From Niastella sp. (GTDB lineage Bacteria > Bacteroidota > Bacteroidia > Chitinophagales > Chitinophagaceae), in assembly GCA_016710595.1 (NCBI GenBank), contig JADJVM010000009.1, positions 1 to 64,000 of the forward strand: a stretch of DNA of 64,000 bases, written 5' to 3'. Positions within the stretch are counted from its first letter, which is position 1. Each line of letters starts with the position of its first letter. This document shows, piece by piece, positions 28,403-37,465 of the stretch. The notes beneath the pieces are model-generated. The model worked only from the letters and a program-made list of their open reading frames with translations. It searched no databases and had not been told where the DNA came from. A program made the translations under genes and the position numbers.

Positions 28403-29524
28403 TTATAAAATAGAGCTGTCTTTGGATGCTGTACTGGTATTATTTACCAGCTTAATGGTATTACCGGAGCTTATCAATTCAATTTTTAAATCTTCCATCA
28501 ATTTCATGATACTTAAATAAATCTCTTGCCTTAGTTGATTAAATTCAGCAAGGGTAAATGGGATGGTAAAATATTCGGCAGTAATATTTAAACCGGTTTT
28601 GCTGAAATCAGTTACAAACACGGTGTTGCTTTGAATTAATTTATCATGTGTAGCTAAAATCTTTTTAATACCCGCTATACATTCATTGGCAGTAGCAACC
28701 TGGGTTGTTGCAACCAGGTCAAAGCTCATTACACAACGGCGATGGGTACGCATACTTAAATTATCTACTGCACTGCTCACCATTTGCCTGTTTGGGATGG
28801 TAACTAAAGTTTTATCGGCGGTACGCAACCGGGTGCTGCGAAGGCCAATTTTTTCTACCACGCCACTCAGGTTATCTACGGTTACAGCATCGCCGGTAAA
28901 AAATGGTTTATCAAAAAATATGATAAATGAAGCGATTAAATTTTCAAGGCTTTCTTTAGCGGCAAGGGCCAGGGCGGCGCCCACAATACTTAAACCGGTA
29001 AGCAGGTTTCCAATATCCTGGTTAAAGGCCAGTTTTAGTAATAATAAAAACCCGATGATACCAATAATAACTTTTAAAAAATCACGGAAGAAAACAACCA
29101 ATTGGCCATGGCTTTTTTCATTTTCCTGCTGCGCTTTATAAATAAGAAGTAAAGAAATAAAGTCAACCACGCTCATTACAAACCAGGTGAAACTGATAAC
29201 CAGCATTACTACGCCCAGCCTGTCCATTATACCCGCAATGGAATGGCCATAAATGTTATGATCGAATTCTGGCGGAAAATTTAATTTATCGAGTGTGATG
29301 ATACTGATGAGTAAAAAGATAAACCAACTGGTGGGTTTTATGGTAAGGCGAACAAAGCCTCGCTTTTCCATATTTTTCCATTTGGTAGAAAGCAAAGTAT
29401 ATAATAAAGAAGCAATGCGGTGCGAAATAAAACGCTTCAGCAGGAGCGCTAATAAAATGATACCAGCTACTATTAGCCAGTTTTGAATGGTATTCCCAAG
29501 TATGATATGATGTAAAAATTCCAT
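28403..29524 (-). CDS. Small-conductance mechanosensitive channel (MscS family)
   Basis: 373 aa. Several N-terminal transmembrane helices are followed by the MscS pore helix and beta domain: LLTGLSIVGAALALAAKESLENL matches TM3 (Gly/Ala-rich pore), then FFDKPFFTGDAVTVDNLSGVVEKIGLRSTRLRT is the classic beta-domain signature, with TIPNRQM. The channel opens on membrane tension to release solutes on osmotic downshock. Frame intact. It ends a run of minus-strand genes beginning at 31585. Confidence 0.93.
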   Translation of the reverse strand: MEFLHHIILGNTIQNWLIVAGIILLALLLKRFISHRIASLLYTLLSTKWKNMEKRGFVRLTIKPTSWFIFLLISIITLDKLNFPPEFDHNIYGHSIAGIMDRLGVVMLVISFTWFVMSVVDFISLLLIYKAQQENEKSHGQLVVFFRDFLKVIIGIIGFLLLLKLAFNQDIGNLLTGLSIVGAALALAAKESLENLIASFIIFFDKPFFTGDAVTVDNLSGVVEKIGLRSTRLRTADKTLVTIPNRQMVSSAVDNLSMRTHRRCVMSFDLVATTQVATANECIAGIKKILATHDKLIQSNTVFVTDFSKTGLNITAEYFTIPFTLAEFNQLRQEIYLSIMKLMEDLKIELISSGNTIKLVNNTSTASKDSSIL

Positions 29525-29529
29525 AGTAA

Positions 29530-30399
29530 CTATTGTATGCTGTACACTTCCACAGCATCTTTATTTAAAATATACAACCTGTTATTCATGGCTTTAATGC
29601 CGGTATAATCTTTAAAAACATTGGGTAAAGTAAATGTTTTTAATTGCAAAGATTGAAGTTGATAACTGTTGAGGATATTGCCTGTAAACCCATACAAAAT
29701 ATTTCCTGATACAGCTACTTGCTGCCAATTTAAAAACGGGATCGTATTTTTCAGGCTGCCATAATAATCAAAAATAAAAAACCCTTTTGTACTGTCGTAT
29801 AAGTACACAAACCCATCGCTGTCTTTCATCCATTGCGGGTTTGGAAGTTCAGTAAACAACATTCGCCAATCGGTTGTTTCAGAAAGCACTTTACCTTCGG
29901 CATCAATTTTTTTAAGTTTAAAATCCTGTTCATCAAATATCCACACATTGTTATCGTAAGCAGCGGCCAGAATACTCACTGAAAAGATATTCCCTTTTCT
30001 AAAGTTAATTTGGTTGCGCAGGCTTAACTGCCTGTCCAGCATTAGCAGCGTGGAAAAATTTTTATAATAGATAAGCGGGCGTAATGGGTTACTTACATCA
30101 ATAAGAGAGGGGGTGCCATATTTTTTTACATTATTAAAAACGGCAACCGAATCTCCTTTGGCATTAAATTTTATTAATTGATAATTGGTGGTAATTAAAA
30201 AAACATTGTCTAAGGCATCTACTTCCATAAAATTAAAAGCACCGGTAATACGATGTAATAGGGTAAATGAAATTTTGCCGGGTGAATTATTTGAAGGCTC
30301 ACCTGCACTATCTTTTGCAGCCGTGATTGTTTGCGCACAACTACAACCAATGCCAGCTAAACAAATAAAGACAATATGTACAAATATGATCTTGCGCAT
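29530..30399 (-). CDS. Secreted beta-propeller-like protein, unknown role
   Basis: 289 aa with an N-terminal signal (MRKIIFVHIVFICLAGIGCSC, a possible lipobox with GCSC). Repeated motifs such as VDALDNVFLITTNYQLIKF, DNNVWIFDEQDFKLKKID and GFVYLYDSTKGFFIFD suggest a beta-propeller of NHL or WD type. The start overlaps the lpxH stop (TAATG), so the two are translationally coupled. No known function. Confidence 0.75.
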   Translation of the reverse strand: MRKIIFVHIVFICLAGIGCSCAQTITAAKDSAGEPSNNSPGKISFTLLHRITGAFNFMEVDALDNVFLITTNYQLIKFNAKGDSVAVFNNVKKYGTPSLIDVSNPLRPLIYYKNFSTLLMLDRQLSLRNQINFRKGNIFSVSILAAAYDNNVWIFDEQDFKLKKIDAEGKVLSETTDWRMLFTELPNPQWMKDSDGFVYLYDSTKGFFIFDYYGSLKNTIPFLNWQQVAVSGNILYGFTGNILNSYQLQSLQLKTFTLPNVFKDYTGIKAMNNRLYILNKDAVEVYSIQ

Positions 30400-31163
30400 T
30401 AAAACTCTTTATGGCTTTGTAAAGTTATAGTGTTACCATCAAAGGATGCGTAGGTAAAGTATTTTATCCAATCGCCCAGGTTGATATAGCGGCTGTTATT
30501 GTGCAGGAGCTGGTCAATGGGTAAATGCCTGTGCCCAAAAATAAAATAATCGTAATGTTTTTTTTGCAAAATTTCTTTCGCATAAATGATCAACCATTCT
30601 TTTTCTTCACCCAGAAAAACTTCATCGGTATTACCGGTTTGTGCCCTGCTTTTTCTACTAAAAAAATCTGCAATCCCCATACCCAGGTAAGGCGGTAATA
30701 TGCCAAACAGCCATTGGGATATGGGGCTCCTGAATATTTTTTTGATAAACTTGTATCCTTTATCGCCGGGCCCCAGCCCATCACCATGGCCTATTAAAAA
30801 TTTTTTTCCTGAAAACTCAAAAGGAGTGGGTTCAAAATAAACTTGTATGTTTAATTCTTTTTGAAAATAATCCTTCATCCACATGTCGTGGTTGCCCACA
30901 AAAAAATGAATGGAAATACCGCTATCGGTAAGTTCGGCCAGCTTTCCCAATATACGGGTATAGCCTTTGGGCACTACTTTTTTATATTCAAACCAAAAGT
31001 CGAAGAGGTCGCCCAAAATAAAAATGGTTTCAGCATGGTCTTTAATACTGTTCAGGAAACGGATGATCCTTTTTTCACGTTCCAGGCTTTTTTCAGCATT
31101 GGGGGCGCCCAGATGAAAATCTGACAGGAAATATATTGTAGGTAATCCTTGCCCCATGCTCAT
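30399..31163 (-). CDS. lpxH: UDP-2,3-diacylglucosamine diphosphatase (LpxH-like)
   Basis: 254 aa from ATG 31163, which overlaps the stop of the upstream GGCT-like gene by one base (TAATG); a longer frame reaches 31247 but lies inside that gene. A metallophosphoesterase with LSDFHLGA, GDLFDFWFEY, GNHDMW, GHGDG and FGHRH, the metal ligands of LpxH. It removes UMP from UDP-2,3-diacylglucosamine in lipid A synthesis on the inner leaflet. The family in Bacteroidota is LpxH-like; exact substrate use is inferred. Confidence 0.88.
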   Translation of the reverse strand: MSMGQGLPTIYFLSDFHLGAPNAEKSLEREKRIIRFLNSIKDHAETIFILGDLFDFWFEYKKVVPKGYTRILGKLAELTDSGISIHFFVGNHDMWMKDYFQKELNIQVYFEPTPFEFSGKKFLIGHGDGLGPGDKGYKFIKKIFRSPISQWLFGILPPYLGMGIADFFSRKSRAQTGNTDEVFLGEEKEWLIIYAKEILQKKHYDYFIFGHRHLPIDQLLHNNSRYINLGDWIKYFTYASFDGNTITLQSHKEF

Positions 31164-31585
31164 TAGGGTTTGTTCTTTTGCTGCAGGTATTTTAACACAT
31201 CGCCGGTTTCTATGGGTTCCATATTGCTTATATCGCCATTGTACCAATAGATCCAGGCGTCAATAGGTTTGCCGTCAATATAAGCGATGGTTTCTTTACG
31301 GATGTATGCAGGTGGAATATCATCTTCAGTATTCATGCCTTCATAATCATCCAACTGGCCAAATACCCATGCAAATTCATTTGGATTTTTAAGTGCATAT
31401 AATTCGCCATTAATAAAATGGTCGTCATTAAAGGGTTGGGCAACCGGGAAATTTCCATTATCATACAACATTCCTTTTACAACTGCTTCACCTACTAAAT
31501 GAAAATTTTCGGTGAGGTAACTGTAAGCCGGGTTACGGAACCCGCTGCGTAATGAACCGTAAACAAAAAGATTATAAGTGAGCAT
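31163..31585 (-). CDS. Gamma-glutamylcyclotransferase-like (GGCT/AIG2) protein
   Basis: 140 aa from the internal Met (MLTYNLFVYGSLR); the longer frame to 31636 adds a hydrophobic stretch not seen in the family. The FVYGSLRSG motif binds substrate in the BtrG/GGCT fold, and a glutamate within QLDDYEG is in the usual place of the catalytic acid. It probably cyclises a gamma-glutamyl group, but the substrate is unknown. It is coupled by a 1-base overlap to lpxH. Region 31637-31796 holds no gene. Confidence 0.82.
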   Translation of the reverse strand: MLTYNLFVYGSLRSGFRNPAYSYLTENFHLVGEAVVKGMLYDNGNFPVAQPFNDDHFINGELYALKNPNEFAWVFGQLDDYEGMNTEDDIPPAYIRKETIAYIDGKPIDAWIYWYNGDISNMEPIETGDVLKYLQQKNKP

Positions 31586-31796
31586 TTGTACAAAAATAGC
31601 GTCAATAGCAGAGATAAAGAAATAAATAATAAACATACTATTTTACTCATTATTCAGTATTCATGTAATTACTGAAAACGTAAGCTTGTTATTGATCAAA
31701 AATAGTTACGTGTAAGAGAAATCACAGGATGCAAAAAACTGAGGTCTTTATCATAATTATTTGCCATATAGGCTGCCTCTACTGTTCTCTAAATAT

Positions 31797-32675
31797 TTAT
31801 GCCGATAGTAAGACCTGCCAGGCCTGGTCCACTTTATTTTCAACCAATAATTCTTTAGCATATTGGTGCATTTCTGTTTCCATATCTGCAGGGTTGAGAG
31901 AGAAATATTGTACAATATTTTTTAAACGCTCATCATCAAATGCAGGATCAATGGATGGCAGTTGGGTTACATTGGCTAGCTGGCCCAGGTTGTTGCCGCT
32001 AAGAATATTGCTATTTCGGATATTCATAGGCAGCGCATCTACCCCAATACCCAGTTTTATATTTGGCTTGGGCACTTTAAATAAATTACCGGAATCTACT
32101 TTACAATACCAGTCTCCACCTAGCCTTGCTACATGATGCAGTTTGCGTTGGTCTATTTTTTTATTTTCATCCAGTATAGAATCGTCAATATGCATTACCA
32201 GCACTTCGCATATAATTAAATTGCCGGCTCCTCCTTCCTGGCCAAGCGGTTTTATTTCTAACACTTTACACTCCAGGTTTACTTTACTTTCTTTTACCAT
32301 GGGGGGTTTTACCAGCGTTGCAGGTACGGGGGTAAAACCACTTTTAAGAAACTCATTCACTCCTTTTTCATATTCACAACTGGCGAGTGAAACCTGCTGC
32401 ACCATATCATAATCTACAATATTTATTACCACTTCTTTTGTTTCTTCTGCATTTTGCAGGGTATGCTTCGTGGTATTGTTGCGCACCCGGCGTGCCGGTG
32501 AAAAAATAACAACGGGTGGATGGGTAGAAAATAAATTAAAAAAACTAAAAGGGCTTAGGTTTACTGATCCGTCAGCAGCCAGAGTAGAGGCAAAGGCAAT
32601 GGGCCGGGGTGCAATAGCATGCTGCAAATAATTTTGTGCTTCTGCAGTACTAATATCTTTTAAATGAATTTGCAT
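31797..32675 (-). CDS. Flavin reductase-like FMN-binding protein
   Basis: 292 aa. The N-terminal 200 residues match the flavin-reductase-like split barrel: AIAPRPIAFASTLAADGSVNLSPFSFF and NTTKHTLQNAEETKE and a conserved SLASCEYEKGVNEF. A C-terminal tail of about 90 aa ending VDQAWQVLLSA is less conserved. It probably binds FMN; the partner is unknown. It sits downstream of the FAH-family gene. Confidence 0.85.
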   Translation of the reverse strand: MQIHLKDISTAEAQNYLQHAIAPRPIAFASTLAADGSVNLSPFSFFNLFSTHPPVVIFSPARRVRNNTTKHTLQNAEETKEVVINIVDYDMVQQVSLASCEYEKGVNEFLKSGFTPVPATLVKPPMVKESKVNLECKVLEIKPLGQEGGAGNLIICEVLVMHIDDSILDENKKIDQRKLHHVARLGGDWYCKVDSGNLFKVPKPNIKLGIGVDALPMNIRNSNILSGNNLGQLANVTQLPSIDPAFDDERLKNIVQYFSLNPADMETEMHQYAKELLVENKVDQAWQVLLSA

Positions 32676-32700
32676 TGTAATTAAACTATTTTTTTAATGA

Positions 32701-32748
32701 GCCGGGAGACATCCTGCTGTTGCAATGTGCGACGCCACTGAAGCCGGG
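32701..32748. repeat. GC-rich dispersed intergenic repeat, copy 2
   Basis: CCTGCTG at 32713-32719, then GTGCGACGCC at 32727-32736 and TGAAGCCGGG at 32739-32748, match the element at 25550-25600 apart from two bases in the core and a deletion between CCTGCTG and the core. It fills the gap between the flavin reductase and the FAH-family gene. Confidence 0.55.
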
Positions 32749-32778
32749 CTATGCCGTGCTGCACGGCCCATAATATCT

Positions 32779-33789
32779 TTATACATTTTTCTTTAATTCA
32801 AAAAGGCTCATCTCATTTTCTTCTTTTACAATGGTATTCACAAGGGTGCCTAACCCGTCAATATCCATTTGTACTACGTCATTTTCCTGCAGCCATTGTT
32901 CTTTGTATTCGGGATTATTAAATTTTCCGGTACCATTTAATTCTAAAAGGCAACCGGTACCCACCGTTCCACTCCCAATTACATCGCCGGGCATAAGGGT
33001 TACGCCGTAGCTGCATCGTTCAATGATTTCTGCAAAGGTCCAATCCATATCACTTACATTACCGCGGCTCAATTCTATATCATTTACTTTACACGTCATG
33101 TTTAAATTCCAGGCTTTACCGGTATGGTTTGGCTTGCAAGCCACTTCAAAAGGCTCCAGTTCGTCGAGCGTTACCAGCATGGGGCCAATGCAGGTTGCAA
33201 AATCTTTTCCTTTGGCAGGGCCCAGGTTCAGTTTCATTTCTTCCATTTGTAATTGGCGTGCACTCATATCATTCATGATCATAAGGCCTCCAATATACTG
33301 GTCCGCATCGGCTGCCCGGATGTTACGGCCGGGGCGGCAAATCACCACAGCACATTCCAGTTCAAAATCTAATTTTTGAAAATGATCGGGCATACAATAT
33401 ATCGGGCCCGGACCCTGGATACTATTGTGATTGGTAAAATAAAAAATGGGATACTGATCAAACTCGGGAATCATTTCTACTTTTCGGTTCCTGCGTGCGG
33501 CCGCTACATGCTGGCGAAATGCATACCCATCCCGGCAACTGGAAGGATGCAGAACGGGCGCTAATAAATCAGCTTCATCAAAAAGAGTAGTATCCAAATT
33601 TTTAAAATCGCCTGCTTTAATTTTTTTATCTATGATGCTGGCTATTGGAATTAAATCATCCCAGTAATTCAGCAGCATTGTCATGCTACCCGGCATATCA
33701 GGATGCAAACGATCTAAATCATATAACTGCCCATCAACCAACAAAGCAAGTTGATCTCTTTCATCTTTTAAATACGTTACAAACTTCAT
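32779..33789 (-). CDS. Fumarylacetoacetate hydrolase family protein
   Basis: 336 aa of the FAH fold. Metal-binding acids are in DFELECAVVICRPGRNI, and the core has MNDMSARQLQMEE and KGKDFATCIGP, then GDVIGSGTVGTGC. These enzymes cleave C-C bonds in breakdown of tyrosine and other aromatics. The full-length N-terminal domain suggests a fumarylacetoacetase-type enzyme rather than a short isomerase, but no other homogentisate-pathway gene is in the window, so the exact substrate is open. Confidence 0.88.
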   Translation of the reverse strand: MKFVTYLKDERDQLALLVDGQLYDLDRLHPDMPGSMTMLLNYWDDLIPIASIIDKKIKAGDFKNLDTTLFDEADLLAPVLHPSSCRDGYAFRQHVAAARRNRKVEMIPEFDQYPIFYFTNHNSIQGPGPIYCMPDHFQKLDFELECAVVICRPGRNIRAADADQYIGGLMIMNDMSARQLQMEEMKLNLGPAKGKDFATCIGPMLVTLDELEPFEVACKPNHTGKAWNLNMTCKVNDIELSRGNVSDMDWTFAEIIERCSYGVTLMPGDVIGSGTVGTGCLLELNGTGKFNNPEYKEQWLQENDVVQMDIDGLGTLVNTIVKEENEMSLFELKKNV

Positions 33790-33936
33790 AACCTTAAATT
33801 TTTTGTAAAAATAAAGGAAACAAATAGTACTCCCTTAGCTAAATAAAATATGGCATTAAAATCAAATGGTTATATATGCAAAAGGTGAGCTTAAACAGTG
33901 GGTTGCAGCGTATAATTTTTAAATATGTTATCTTTT

Positions 33937-33964
33937 TTTGCTTGCCAAATCTTGGGTATCTTTG
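33937..33964 (+). promoter_or_regulatory. Promoter of the fatty-acid hydroxylase gene
   Basis: TTTG at 33937-33940 and TATCTTTG at 33957-33964 fit the Bacteroidota -33 / -7 pattern with a 16-bp gap. Its position supports ATG 33984 as the start, not the upstream in-frame ATG at 33876. Confidence 0.55.
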
Positions 33965-33983
33965 CAGTAGAAAACGCCAGTAT

Positions 33984-34655
33984 ATGAAATTCGAAAAAAT
34001 TCATAATAAAGGCCAGGCGCAGTTATTTAAAAACCAGTACCTGGAATATCTTACCAAAACACATCCGTTGGTTATTTGGGGAATGTATATTCCAATCATA
34101 GGCTATATGCTATATCATAGCAAAATACATTTTGATATACCCACATGGGCCATTGTAGCAACATTTTTTGCCGGTATGTTTTTCTGGACATTTTTTGAAT
34201 ACATCATGCACCGGTGGGTATTTCATTTTGTATCAGAAAAAGAAAGCACTCAAAAAATTATTTATGTAATGCATGGCAACCACCATGAATATCCAAGAGA
34301 CAAAGAACGGTTGTTTATGCCTCCGGTTCCCAGCCTTATTATTTCTTCTATTTTATTCTCATTGTTTTGGTTAATTGGTTTAGCATTCGGGACTCCCGGG
34401 TATGCGTTTTCTTTTTTCCCGGGTTTTATTTTGGGGTATTTAATGTATGGAAGTATGCATTATGCCATTCATGCATGGAACCCTCCTTATAAATGGATGA
34501 AAGGTTTATGGAGAAACCATCATCTTCATCATTATAAAAATGAGCACCAGGGTTTTGGAGTAAGCTCTACCTTATGGGACCATGTATTTGGAACTATGTT
34601 TGACCTTGCAAAAGAAAAAGAAGATAAAGAGGCTGTGAAGAAATTGATGTATTAA
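33984..34655 (+). CDS. Fatty acid hydroxylase (sterol desaturase superfamily)
   Basis: 223 aa from ATG 33984, chosen because a good promoter lies just upstream and the family core starts here. Several transmembrane helices carry di-iron histidine motifs: HRWVFH, HGNHHEYP, HYAIH and HHLHHYKNEHQGFGV. The pattern is that of 2-hydroxylases acting on fatty acids or sphingolipids, as in other Bacteroidota with sphingolipid membranes. The substrate is inferred. Confidence 0.88.
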   Translation: MKFEKIHNKGQAQLFKNQYLEYLTKTHPLVIWGMYIPIIGYMLYHSKIHFDIPTWAIVATFFAGMFFWTFFEYIMHRWVFHFVSEKESTQKIIYVMHGNHHEYPRDKERLFMPPVPSLIISSILFSLFWLIGLAFGTPGYAFSFFPGFILGYLMYGSMHYAIHAWNPPYKWMKGLWRNHHLHHYKNEHQGFGVSSTLWDHVFGTMFDLAKEKEDKEAVKKLMY

Positions 34656-34671
34656 TTTAGTTTAAAAAGTT

Positions 34672-35052
34672 ATGGCCGGCACTTTTATTAAATTATTGGG
34701 TGAAATTTTTAAAGCGTTAGACGAAGCCGGTAAGAATCCAGCATCAAAAGATGAAAGGCGGCCCATTCGCCAAATACCCATCGCCGTAGTAAATGCTTTA
34801 CTAAAGGAAAATAAAAAAGAAGAAGCCATTGCTTTTTTACAAAGAAGCATGAACTGGGATGAAGCCCATGCCCGAAATTTTATGGAAGGTTTACAGCCCG
34901 GTATAAAACCCACTGCAATAACGGCACAGCGTGCACAATCTAATCTTTCGCATTCCCAAACGCACATTGATAAAATACTAAGTGAATATGCCACTGCTGA
35001 AAATAATGCCAGCGAAAATTTATTTTCTTATTTTTTTAAACTCAAGCGCTGA
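34672..35052 (+). CDS. Conserved-looking hypothetical protein
   Basis: 126 aa, soluble and mostly helical. No signal peptide. ALLKENKKEEAIAFLQRSMNWDEAHARNFMEGL looks like a helical hairpin pair. It begins 16 bp after the hydroxylase and may be in the same operon. Its stop codon directly abuts the stop of the opposite-strand gene at 35053. Function unknown. Confidence 0.65.
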   Translation: MAGTFIKLLGEIFKALDEAGKNPASKDERRPIRQIPIAVVNALLKENKKEEAIAFLQRSMNWDEAHARNFMEGLQPGIKPTAITAQRAQSNLSHSQTHIDKILSEYATAENNASENLFSYFFKLKR

Positions 35053-35370
35053 TCACCATTTATCTTCCGGTGGAATATCATGGCCGGGGCTTCTATATTT
35101 TTTACGGGTTTCTATTTTTTCTATTTGCCTTTGAATAATAAGCCGGGCAATTAGTATGGCTGTATTTTCAGTGGGATGCAAGGCCAATGTTTCTTTAATG
35201 AGTGATTCACGTACATCAATGCGATAAAGCAAATAAACCAATGATGAAAAATCCTCGTTTATCAAAGTTTGTACTTGCTCCACCAGCAATAAAAATTTTT
35301 CATTTTCTTCAGGTTGTACAGCCAGGCTGGATGACAAAGAAAAAATGGCTTCTTCTACGCCGGTTTGCAT
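35053..35370 (-). CDS. Hypothetical helical protein
   Basis: About 105 aa if started at ATG 35370 (MQTGVEEAIF), which lies just past the stop of the TIGR02757 gene; the open frame reaches 35427 inside that gene. It is charged and helical, with NEDFSSLVYLLYRIDVRE and a positively charged end. No family recognised; the overlap suggests coupling to the gene before it. Confidence 0.65.
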   Translation of the reverse strand: MQTGVEEAIFSLSSSLAVQPEENEKFLLLVEQVQTLINEDFSSLVYLLYRIDVRESLIKETLALHPTENTAILIARLIIQRQIEKIETRKKYRSPGHDIPPEDKW

Positions 35371-35383
35371 TTTTATTGTAAAG

Positions 35384-36157
35384 TTAAAATTTTTCAAGGG
35401 CGCCCAGTGCAAATAATGCAAAATCATATTTCACAGGGTCTTTGGGATCAAAGGAACGTAAAGCACTTGTGAGTTCTACTGCAGCGGCCCAGTCTGTTTG
35501 TTTACGTTCCAATAATTTAAAATGCCGGGCAACCCGGGCTACATGTACATCCAAAGGAATAATTAATTGTGCAGGTTTTATTTTTTTCCAGATTCCAAAA
35601 TCTACGCCGGTATCATCCTTCCTAACCATCCAACGCAAATACATATTTAATCTTTTGCATGCTGAGTTTTTGCCGGGTGATGCTATATGTTTAAGTGTGC
35701 GTGCAGGCACATGCTCCAAAGAAAAAAAATAATTGTAAAAATGATTAAGCGCATCTTCGATACTAAATAAATCTTCTGTAAAATTTTTTGTAAAGGCATC
35801 TTCCAATGAATGATACCGGCTATAGTGATGCTTAAGAAAGGAGATAAAATAAAGCAAATCGGTATCGTTGAAGGTGCGATGCTTAAATTGTAATAATTTT
35901 TTTAGGTCTGCATCTGTATGTTGCAGGCAAAATTGGTAAGGTGCATGATCCATACGCTCCATCAGCTCATTTGATTTTGCAATAATTGTTTTGCGGATGC
36001 CCCATGCAAAAACAGCAGAAAAAAAACCTGCAATTTCAATATCCTGCTGCCTGCTAAATAAATGTGGAATACAAATAGGGTCTTCCCGGATAAATGAAAC
36101 CCGGTTAAAGTGTTTCACTTTGTCATCAAGGAATTTCTTTAACCGGGTTTGTTCCAT
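35384..36157 (-). CDS. TIGR02757 (DUF2400) family protein
   Basis: 257 aa. Typical blocks are PICIPHLFSRQQDIEIAGFF, AWGIRKTI, KRLNMYLRWMVRKDDTGVDFGIW and IIPLDVHVARVARHFKLL, then DPVKYDFALFALG. The family is widespread in Bacteroidota, has a helix-hairpin-helix-like core related to base-excision glycosylases, and has no assigned function. Frame intact. Confidence 0.88.
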   Translation of the reverse strand: MEQTRLKKFLDDKVKHFNRVSFIREDPICIPHLFSRQQDIEIAGFFSAVFAWGIRKTIIAKSNELMERMDHAPYQFCLQHTDADLKKLLQFKHRTFNDTDLLYFISFLKHHYSRYHSLEDAFTKNFTEDLFSIEDALNHFYNYFFSLEHVPARTLKHIASPGKNSACKRLNMYLRWMVRKDDTGVDFGIWKKIKPAQLIIPLDVHVARVARHFKLLERKQTDWAAAVELTSALRSFDPKDPVKYDFALFALGALEKF

Positions 36158-36175
36158 GAATAAAAATATAAAAGA

Positions 36176-37342
36176 CTATTGTGCCAGGGCCTGTTCCAGG
36201 TCTGCTATTAAATCTTCCGGATCTTCAATACCCAGGCTTAGCCGGATTAATCCATCGGTAAGCCCGGTTTTTAATCTTTCTTCTCTTGGAATACTGGCAT
36301 GCGTCATTGTTGCCGGGTGGTTGATTAATGATTCCACACCGCCAAGGCTTTCTGCCAAAGAAAATATACGGGTGGAAGTCAATACTTTTAAAGCTGCTTG
36401 CCGGCTGTCATCTTTCAAAGTAAAACTCATCATACCGCCAAAATCTTTCATTTGTTTTTTTGCAATATCATACCCGGGGTTAGATGTTAAACCACACCAA
36501 AAAACTTTATCTATTTTAGGATGGGATGTTAAGAAGGCGGCTACCTGCCTGCCATTTTCGCAATGCTGGCGCATTCGTACATGCAAAGTTTTAATACCCC
36601 TCAACACCAGGAAACAATCAAAAGGGCCGGGCACAGCGCCACAACTTTTTTGAATAAAATATAATTGATCCCGTAGCTCTTTATCATTCATCACCAGGGC
36701 GCCTTGAATTACATCGCTATGCCCGCCCAGGTATTTGGTACTGGAATGCATTACAATATCTGCCCCAAGGTCAAGCGGGTTTTGCAAGTATGGAGAAGCA
36801 AAAGTATTATCTACACATAACCATGCTTTTACTTTTTTTGCTATGCCTGCCATTGCTGCAATATCCGTAATGTTCATCATGGGGTTTGTGGGTGTTTCTA
36901 CCCATATCAATTTTGTTTTTGCAGTGATGGCATTTTCAACTGCAGCAGTATTGGTTGTATCTACATAAATAAATCTTATTCCAAAGCGTTCAAATATTTT
37001 GGTAAACAAACGATAAGTTCCCCCGTACATATCGGCAGCTGCAATCACTTCATCTCCCGGGTTTAATAATTTTATAACTGCATCAGTAGCAGCAACGCCG
37101 CTGCTAAACGCAAGCCCATAATTTCCATTTTCAATAATGGCAAGCGCTTCTTCTAATTTATTGCGGGTGGGGTTTTGGCTACGTGCATATTCAAACCCTT
37201 TGTTTACCCCGGGGGCTTCCTGCACAAAAGTGGATGTTTGAAATATCGGGGTCATTATCGCCCCGGTAGAAGGATCCGGTTCGGCCCCGGCATGTACATA
37301 TTTTGTTCCCTGTTTTTTTAATCGAAAATTTTCAGTAGCCAT
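36176..37342 (-). CDS. Trans-sulfuration PLP enzyme (cystathionine gamma-synthase/lyase)
   Basis: 388 aa of the Cys/Met metabolism PLP family. The PLP lysine is in HSSTKYLGGHSDVIQGAL. Other signatures are FSSGVAATDAVIKLL, DMYGGTYRLF, VETPTNPMMNITDI and SLGGVESLINHPA. The family includes cystathionine gamma-synthase and gamma-lyase, which residues alone do not separate; the length and N-terminus fit either. Cytoplasmic tetramer expected. Confidence 0.9.
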   Translation of the reverse strand: MATENFRLKKQGTKYVHAGAEPDPSTGAIMTPIFQTSTFVQEAPGVNKGFEYARSQNPTRNKLEEALAIIENGNYGLAFSSGVAATDAVIKLLNPGDEVIAAADMYGGTYRLFTKIFERFGIRFIYVDTTNTAAVENAITAKTKLIWVETPTNPMMNITDIAAMAGIAKKVKAWLCVDNTFASPYLQNPLDLGADIVMHSSTKYLGGHSDVIQGALVMNDKELRDQLYFIQKSCGAVPGPFDCFLVLRGIKTLHVRMRQHCENGRQVAAFLTSHPKIDKVFWCGLTSNPGYDIAKKQMKDFGGMMSFTLKDDSRQAALKVLTSTRIFSLAESLGGVESLINHPATMTHASIPREERLKTGLTDGLIRLSLGIEDPEDLIADLEQALAQ

Positions 37343-37465
37343 TATTTATTTTTTTATGGGCAAATTTACTGATAAAAAAAGCAATGGTTCTTTACCCCCG
37401 GAACATTCATAAAATAGATTGAGTAGCGTGAGCGCTAACTGCAATTGAGTAAGTATATTTACAAT

